NCBI RefSeq assembly: GCF_003605405.2 | Contig: NZ_QYTW02000032.1 | Location: forward strand, 9,072 to 63,739 | From: Siminovitchia terrae | Lineage (GTDB): Bacteria > Bacillota > Bacilli > Bacillales > Bacillaceae_C | Length of the DNA stretch: 54,668 nucleotides | Direction of reading: 5' to 3' | In this document: one piece after another, positions 50,553-54,668 of the stretch | Layout of the letters: every line of letters starts with the position of its first letter | How positions within the stretch are numbered: the first letter of the stretch is position 1 | Position numbers and translations under genes: made by a program | The notes under the pieces: model-generated | Database searches by the model: none | What the model was told of the DNA's origin: nothing | Seen by the model: only the letters and a program-made list of their open reading frames with translations

Positions 50553-51959
50553 TTGGGAAAAGTTAGAGAAATTTTGGAGCATCCGTATTTTAAGAAAATT
50601 CTTAATGCCCTTTCTGACGGAGTGTTAATTTCTGATGGGGAAGGGCGGGTATTATGGTTGAATACCGCCTGTGCGAATTTTTCAAACAAGCCCAAGTCAT
50701 TTTTGATCGGAAAAAGTGTTTATTTATTGGAAGAAATGGGAGTATTTAAACCATCAGTCACAAAAATGGTGATAGAAAAGCAAGCATTAGTCAGCACAGT
50801 GCAAACCTCAAAGGGGAAGGATCTCAGATTTATTGTCACCGGATATCCCATCAAGGATGAAGAAGGGAAAATTGATTGCATCATCGCTCAAACTAAAGAT
50901 ATTACCGAAATTGTTCATACGACGACTGAATTGGAAGAAACTCAATTATTGTTAAAGAGATACAGCCAGGAGATCATGCGGATTAATTATGAGAAACAAG
51001 CAGATTCTTATTATTTCACCAGCCAAAGTCCCGCTTATCTTTCGCTGTTGCAAACGATTGATAAGATAGCTCCGGCGGAATCGACAGTTCTGTTAAGTGG
51101 CGAGACAGGAGTCGGGAAAAACGTCATAGCCCAGCAGATTCATGGGTTAAGCGATCGGGGGAACGAGCCGTTTGTTGAAATCAACTGTGGAGCGATACCG
51201 GAATCCTTGATCGAATCTGAATTATTTGGCTATGTGAAAGGTGCTTTTACCGGAGCAAATAAAGGGGGAAAAGCCGGACTAATCAAAATGGCAGATGGGG
51301 GTACATTGTTCCTTGATGAAATCGGCGAATTGCCTATTCATTTGCAAGCGAAGTTATTGCAGTTTTTACAGCAGAGAAAATTTCTTCCTGTCGGTTCGAC
51401 AGAGTATCAAACAGCCGATGTAAGAGTCCTTGCCGCTACGAATTTAGATTTAATGGAAGAAGTGAAGAAAGGAAACTTTCGGTCTGATTTATTTTACAGA
51501 CTGAATGTTCTACCAGTCCGAATTCCTTCGTTAAAGGAAAGGAAAGAGGATATTATTGGTTTAGTTCAATACAACCTGGAGAAATACAATAAGAAACATA
51601 AACGGAACTGCCGCCTTTCTGCGGATGTAATGGATATTTTTCAACATTGTGATTGGCCGGGAAATATAAGGGAGTTGGAAAACTTAATAGAAAGGCTAGT
51701 CATTATCGCACCTGAACACGAAATCCAAGTGAAAGATCTGCCTGCACATATGAGGGAGAAGGAAGTGAATGCTTTTGATCTTTCAAGTTTTAATAGGGGA
51801 GATTCATTGAACGAAGTATTGGAATCAGTTGAAAAGAGTATCATTTCCAAGGCATATGCCCAATTTAAAACGACGAGGAAAACTGCAGAAGAGCTGGGAG
51901 TCTCTCAATCTTTGCTGATGAGGCGCTTGAAAAAATACAATTTGACAAATGAAAGCTGA
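50553..51959 (+). CDS. sigma-54-dependent transcriptional activator with PAS domain
   Basis: A TTG start at 50553 is preceded by AAAGGGTGG; the product has 468 residues. An N-terminal PAS-type sensor covers about residues 10-125 (ILNALSDGVLISDGEGRVLW), followed by an AAA+ domain with Walker A GETGVGKN and GAFTGA in YVKGAFTGANKG, and a Fis-type helix-turn-helix (KTAEELGVSQSLLMRRLKKY). It is divergent from the M20 amidase operon and probably activates its -24/-12 promoter. Repeat copy 8 lies after the stop. Confidence 0.92.
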   Translation: MGKVREILEHPYFKKILNALSDGVLISDGEGRVLWLNTACANFSNKPKSFLIGKSVYLLEEMGVFKPSVTKMVIEKQALVSTVQTSKGKDLRFIVTGYPIKDEEGKIDCIIAQTKDITEIVHTTTELEETQLLLKRYSQEIMRINYEKQADSYYFTSQSPAYLSLLQTIDKIAPAESTVLLSGETGVGKNVIAQQIHGLSDRGNEPFVEINCGAIPESLIESELFGYVKGAFTGANKGGKAGLIKMADGGTLFLDEIGELPIHLQAKLLQFLQQRKFLPVGSTEYQTADVRVLAATNLDLMEEVKKGNFRSDLFYRLNVLPVRIPSLKERKEDIIGLVQYNLEKYNKKHKRNCRLSADVMDIFQHCDWPGNIRELENLIERLVIIAPEHEIQVKDLPAHMREKEVNAFDLSSFNRGDSLNEVLESVEKSIISKAYAQFKTTRKTAEELGVSQSLLMRRLKKYNLTNES

Positions 51960-51993
51960 AGGAGATGGCTCGCTGTGGGGAGCCTCTCCTTTT

Positions 51994-52185
51994 AACTTCA
52001 TTCAACAGAAATTTCCCACTTCTGTAAGTGGTGAGATGAATGCGTATTGGTATTCCATTCAGTGGGGTTTCAAACCCCGGCTGAATAAAGTTAAAGCCTC
52101 CGGCGGATGCCACAGATTTTCAGAGGAAATTTATCGAGCGGAGCTCGATAAAGTCTGGGCGCAAATACGCCAAGGCGAATTTGAT
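51994..52185 (+). repeat. 190-bp structured repeat, copy 8
   Basis: Fills the gap between two converging genes: it begins 34 bases after the activator stop and its last base is the last base of the MerR stop codon (minus strand). Preceded by TTTTAA. The first loop reads AATTTCCC and the last hairpin GGCGAATTTGAT. Confidence 0.92.
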
Positions 52186-53012
52186 TATTCAATCAACACC
52201 TGAATTTCAGCCAGAAACTCCTCCTGGTTCTTTGAGATGAACTCATCGATAATTGTACGAATAATAAAATCGCCTTTAATCTTGTAATCGTTCTCTTTGA
52301 TAAAATCGTTCAGAACATGAAAATAGGCCGGTGCATCGCTATGTCCCCCGCGAAAGAAAATGCAGGCATATGTTCCTTGAGGGAGGATAGCAAAATCTAT
52401 TTCTTCTATTAATTTACTTCTTTCCACTTCTTCTAAAATAAGAAAAATCGAGCTGTATTCCAAAAAGCTTTCGCGCTGGAAGTTATTTTCCGAAATAGTG
52501 AGCCCCACTTTGCCAATGAAGATGGATGCCAGATGGTGGTATTGCTGCTTTAACTTGCGAAGCGATAGTTCAAGCTCGAAGAAAGAAGAAATGGTTTCCT
52601 TGAGCTGGATGATTTTTCTTTCAGGTATCGTTTTGATGAAAGGAACGTTGATGTCTTCGATATATTTTGCTGTCTTGAATTCGTCAATTCGTGCTTCTAA
52701 CTTCTTTTTGGCCATTTCCAGCTCTTGGATCTTTTGCTCTGTGATCCTTTTATGCTCCTGCAGTGTATCGATCAGCTCGTTGATATCGCGGTTGGATGTC
52801 TGCTTTTTTATATCAGCGAGTGGCACGCCAAGCACTTTTAAATAATTGATGATATCGAGCAATTTAAATTGCTCGATGGAATAATACCGATAGCCATTTT
52901 CCGGATTCACTTCAATCGGCTTGAACAAGTCTATTTCATCGTAATATCTTAATGTTTTAACCGGAATATTGTGGAGCTTTGACATCTGTCCAATTGAAAA
53001 TTTATTCTTCAT
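52185..53012 (-). CDS. MerR-family regulator (BmrR-like, with effector-binding domain)
   Basis: The 275-residue protein has the MerR winged helix at the N-terminus (FSIGQMSKLHNIPVKTLRYYDEIDLFKPIEV), YRYYSIEQFKLLDIINYLK, a coiled-coil of about residues 75-115 (ITEQKIQELEMAKKKLEARIDEFK), and a C-terminal half similar in pattern to GyrI-like drug-binding domains. ATG follows AAGGTGGTGAAAT. The gene for a GyrI-like protein lies 35 bases upstream in the same transcript; the shared promoter holds a palindrome in its spacer, the usual MerR binding place. Confidence 0.88.
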   Translation of the reverse strand: MKNKFSIGQMSKLHNIPVKTLRYYDEIDLFKPIEVNPENGYRYYSIEQFKLLDIINYLKVLGVPLADIKKQTSNRDINELIDTLQEHKRITEQKIQELEMAKKKLEARIDEFKTAKYIEDINVPFIKTIPERKIIQLKETISSFFELELSLRKLKQQYHHLASIFIGKVGLTISENNFQRESFLEYSSIFLILEEVERSKLIEEIDFAILPQGTYACIFFRGGHSDAPAYFHVLNDFIKENDYKIKGDFIIRTIIDEFISKNQEEFLAEIQVLIE

Positions 53013-53047
53013 ATTTCACCACCTTAATTATAATAAGAAGAAAAACG

Positions 53048-53440
53048 TTATTCTACTGCGATATGTATCTCAATCTCTCCATTAGGGAGGTATTTTTCAA
53101 AATCAACTGTATAAGCCCGGTTTAGTGTGCCTGATTCTTCCAGATTCCAAATGTTGCTCCAGGCCTTAAAAACTCCCTGGTCATCAGTCGAATCCACTTT
53201 AAAAATTTCATGTTTTTCTGTAGTTATCTCGATAGGCGTTCCTCCATTTTTTTCAGTGGCAACGCCTATCGAGTAATCTCCTTTATAGTCGCTTTCGTAA
53301 TCATAATAAACGCCATATACATTGCCCTCATAGTTTGTAAGGCTTTTTGAGGCGCTTTCCCACATGTTTTTTATTTTGTCCATCACATGCTTGTCATTAA
53401 AATTATTTGTTCTGATGCTGGTTATAATTGATAATTGCAC
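53048..53440 (-). CDS. GyrI-like/effector-binding domain protein
   Basis: A GTG at 53440 is preferred: AGGGAG lies nine bases before it. The 130-residue protein (VQLSIITSIRTNNF and on) contains VYGVYYDYESDYKGDYSIGVATE, IEITTEKHEIFKVDS, AWSNIWN and a final FEKYLPNGEIEIHIAVE, the pattern of stand-alone GyrI/AraC effector-binding domains (about 150 residues). Such proteins bind small hydrophobic molecules. It is first in the MerR transcript and may bind the same ligand as the regulator. Confidence 0.75.
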   Translation of the reverse strand: MQLSIITSIRTNNFNDKHVMDKIKNMWESASKSLTNYEGNVYGVYYDYESDYKGDYSIGVATEKNGGTPIEITTEKHEIFKVDSTDDQGVFKAWSNIWNLEESGTLNRAYTVDFEKYLPNGEIEIHIAVE

Positions 53441-53469
53441 GCTTATCAACTCCCTAATATTTTTAATAT

Positions 53470-53498
53470 ATTATAGAACAAATGTTTGTTTTAAGCAA
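53470..53498 (-). promoter_or_regulatory. promoter with palindromic operator of the merR transcript
   Basis: On the minus strand TTGCTT, 17 bases, TATAAT. The spacer contains the inverted repeat AACAAA-CA-TTTGTT (53477-53490), where MerR-type proteins bind, suggesting autoregulation. Confidence 0.65.
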
Positions 53499-53515
53499 AA
53501 CCTTTTCCAATAAGA

Positions 53516-53549
53516 AAAGAATGCATCAAACCATTCTGATGCATTCTTT
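53516..53549. terminator. terminator after hpaD-like gene
   Basis: AAAGAATGCATCA and TGATGCATTCTTT with an eight-base loop and T-rich flanks on the minus strand. Confidence 0.82.
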
Positions 53550-53556
53550 AACCCTC

Positions 53557-54543
53557 CTAAACTTTTTCTTTTTTTCTAAACGGGACGATTGGAAGTAGTT
53601 CGCCAGTATGGATGTCCTCAACGGGAACGGCTTCCTCAACCCAGCTTTTCGGCGGCATGGCGCCCCAGAAAGTCGCACGTTGAGGGTCAGCGAGATCCCA
53701 TTTGATTGGTTCCCAGTCCGGGTCGTTTGTAAAATAGTCTCCAGTGTATAATTCCATGCGGTTTCCATCGGGATCTCTCAAATAAACGAAGAACGCATTG
53801 GACGTTCCATGTCTGCCAGGAGAGCGTTCGATGTTGGCGTAATAGCCCAGTGAAGCAAGGTGGTCGCATGCATCTAAAATGGATTTCGCGTCATCCATCC
53901 AGAACCCAGTATGATGAAAGCGAGGTCCTGTTTCGCTTATCAGCGCAAGGTCATGCACACTCGGTTTTCTGTGCATCCATGCGGCCCAAATATTTTCTTC
54001 CTCGCTCTCTACTTTTACAGTGTACTCAGAAGTTCTGAAACCTAAATGGTTGCTGTACCAAGCGTATAATTCATCTATATTTGTAATGAGGCAGTTGGCA
54101 TGGTCAATTCTTTTGATTTTTACATTTCCTTGCAAGTGATATTTCTGCAACATTCTGTCGGCTTTTTCCATTTCGTAGAAAAATTCGACAGGAATACCGC
54201 CTGGATCTTGAATTCGCAGCGCGCGGCCCTGGCCTTTTTCCTCGCCGGCCGCCACCCAGCGCTTATTTACTCCAAGTCCAGCGAATAGTTCATCCAGCGT
54301 ATCCAGGTCACTGTCAGCGCTTACACGATAGGCGATATGCTTCAAGCTTGCCTGCTCGCCCTTTGTCAAAACGAGGCAATGGTGGTTGGCGTCTTCCAAT
54401 GCTCTTAAATAAATATGATTGTCATCTGACTCTGTTTCAATGAAGCCCAACCCATCACAATAAAAGTGGCGGGCACGATCCAAATCAGTAACTGTTACTT
54501 CAGCATGATGTAAACGGACAATATCAAAGTTTTTGTTTGGCAT
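53557..54543 (-). CDS. hpaD: extradiol ring-cleavage dioxygenase, 3,4-dihydroxyphenylacetate 2,3-dioxygenase type
   Basis: The start at 54543 (MPNKNFDIVRLHH) is nine bases after GGAGG and gives 328 residues. Two VOC-type halves are present: an N-terminal one without metal ligands and a C-terminal one with the facial triad, His in RIDHANCLI, His in RFHHTGFW and Glu in NRMELYTGDYF. The N-terminal DIVRLHHAEVTVTDLDRARHFY and overall length fit the HpaD/homoprotocatechuate group, which opens the ring of 3,4-dihydroxyphenylacetate using Mn or Fe and oxygen. Its upstream neighbour is outside the window, so other hpa genes cannot be seen. Assignment to the subfamily is likely, not certain. Confidence 0.82.
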   Translation of the reverse strand: MPNKNFDIVRLHHAEVTVTDLDRARHFYCDGLGFIETESDDNHIYLRALEDANHHCLVLTKGEQASLKHIAYRVSADSDLDTLDELFAGLGVNKRWVAAGEEKGQGRALRIQDPGGIPVEFFYEMEKADRMLQKYHLQGNVKIKRIDHANCLITNIDELYAWYSNHLGFRTSEYTVKVESEEENIWAAWMHRKPSVHDLALISETGPRFHHTGFWMDDAKSILDACDHLASLGYYANIERSPGRHGTSNAFFVYLRDPDGNRMELYTGDYFTNDPDWEPIKWDLADPQRATFWGAMPPKSWVEEAVPVEDIHTGELLPIVPFRKKEKV

Positions 54544-54573
54544 AACCATCATCCTCCGATCTTTTGACATTAG

Positions 54574-54602
54574 TTTAAAGTCTACAGTAACTGGAGAGTC
54601 AA
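54574..54602 (-). promoter_or_regulatory. sigma-A promoter of the hpaD-like gene
   Basis: On the minus strand TTGACT, 17 bases, TTTAAA, about 31 bases before the start at 54543. Confidence 0.5.
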
Positions 54603-54631
54603 TGAGATTATTTAAATTTTATCATTTCCTG

Positions 54632-54668
54632 ACAGAAGACTCCCACTTCAAGGAATATAAAGGGCGGA
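54632..54668 (+). repeat. partial repeat related to the 190-bp family, cut by window end
   Basis: GACAGAAGACTCCCACTTC matches the family's CAGCAGAAGTCTCCCACTTC at most positions, but then reads AAGGAATATAAAGGGCGGA instead of the expected loop and arm. It is either a diverged copy or a sister family sharing the left end. Confidence 0.4.

Noticed and set aside
2598-52203. Open frames across the 190-bp repeats (for example FNFIQQKSPTSVSG and, on the other strand, [14 protein letters not shown]) as real genes
   Set aside because: They follow the repeat, lack ribosome sites of their own, and are broken differently in different copies. Only the ROK tail at 15471-15527 is translated as part of a real gene.

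Overview
The window looks like chromosome of a Gram-positive Bacillaceae-type bacterium. The DNA is AT-rich, strong AGGAGG-type ribosome sites occur (including before TTG and GTG starts), lipoprotein signal peptides are common, and intergenic repeats of Bacillus type are scattered throughout. I see no rRNA, tRNA, prophage, CRISPR array or intact transposase. The window is a run of catabolic modules, each with its own transporter and regulator.

Layout. 1-1010: decayed genes (a ribU-like riboflavin transporter remnant, a frameshifted fragment, one small membrane ORF). 1081-2295: serine hydrolase. 2915-13776: a PucR/CdaR-type regulator followed by a beta-oxidation-like set (3-hydroxyacyl-CoA dehydrogenase, enoyl-CoA hydratase, acyl-CoA dehydrogenase, thiolase, acyl-CoA ligase, AAHS-family carboxylate importer) that ends in a broken etfB. 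14316-16854: ROK regulator and a two-gene chromate transporter. 16913-25534: a sensor kinase with an extracytoplasmic binding domain, an NtrC-type response regulator, and a sigma-54 promoter driving a TAXI lipoprotein and a PotABCD-like ABC importer. 25636-26415: an SDR protein. 27087-30312: a TAXI/TRAP importer whose binding protein is circularly permuted. 30661-38907: a sigma-54 activator with PxpB/PxpC and HyuA/HyuB (oxoprolinase/hydantoinase) genes. 39411-50243 (minus strand): aminotransferase, APC permease, two YtcJ-type amidohydrolases, MFS and SSS transporters and an M20 amidase, with sigma-54 promoters and a divergent sigma-54 activator (50553-51959). 52185-54543: MerR regulator, GyrI-like protein and an HpaD-type ring-cleavage dioxygenase.

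How the genes work together. The modules appear to import and degrade organic acids, amides or cyclic amides. Three sigma-54 activators and four good -24/-12 promoters make RpoN the main theme. The two most unusual things are (a) a TAXI binding protein whose two halves are in swapped order, while a normally ordered TAXI protein lies 6.5 kb upstream as an internal comparison, and (b) eight copies of a roughly 190-bp, highly structured repeat, all in the same orientation whatever the direction of neighbouring genes. Several copies abut stop codons, and one supplies the C-terminus of the ROK protein. Substrates of the modules cannot be read from sequence alone.
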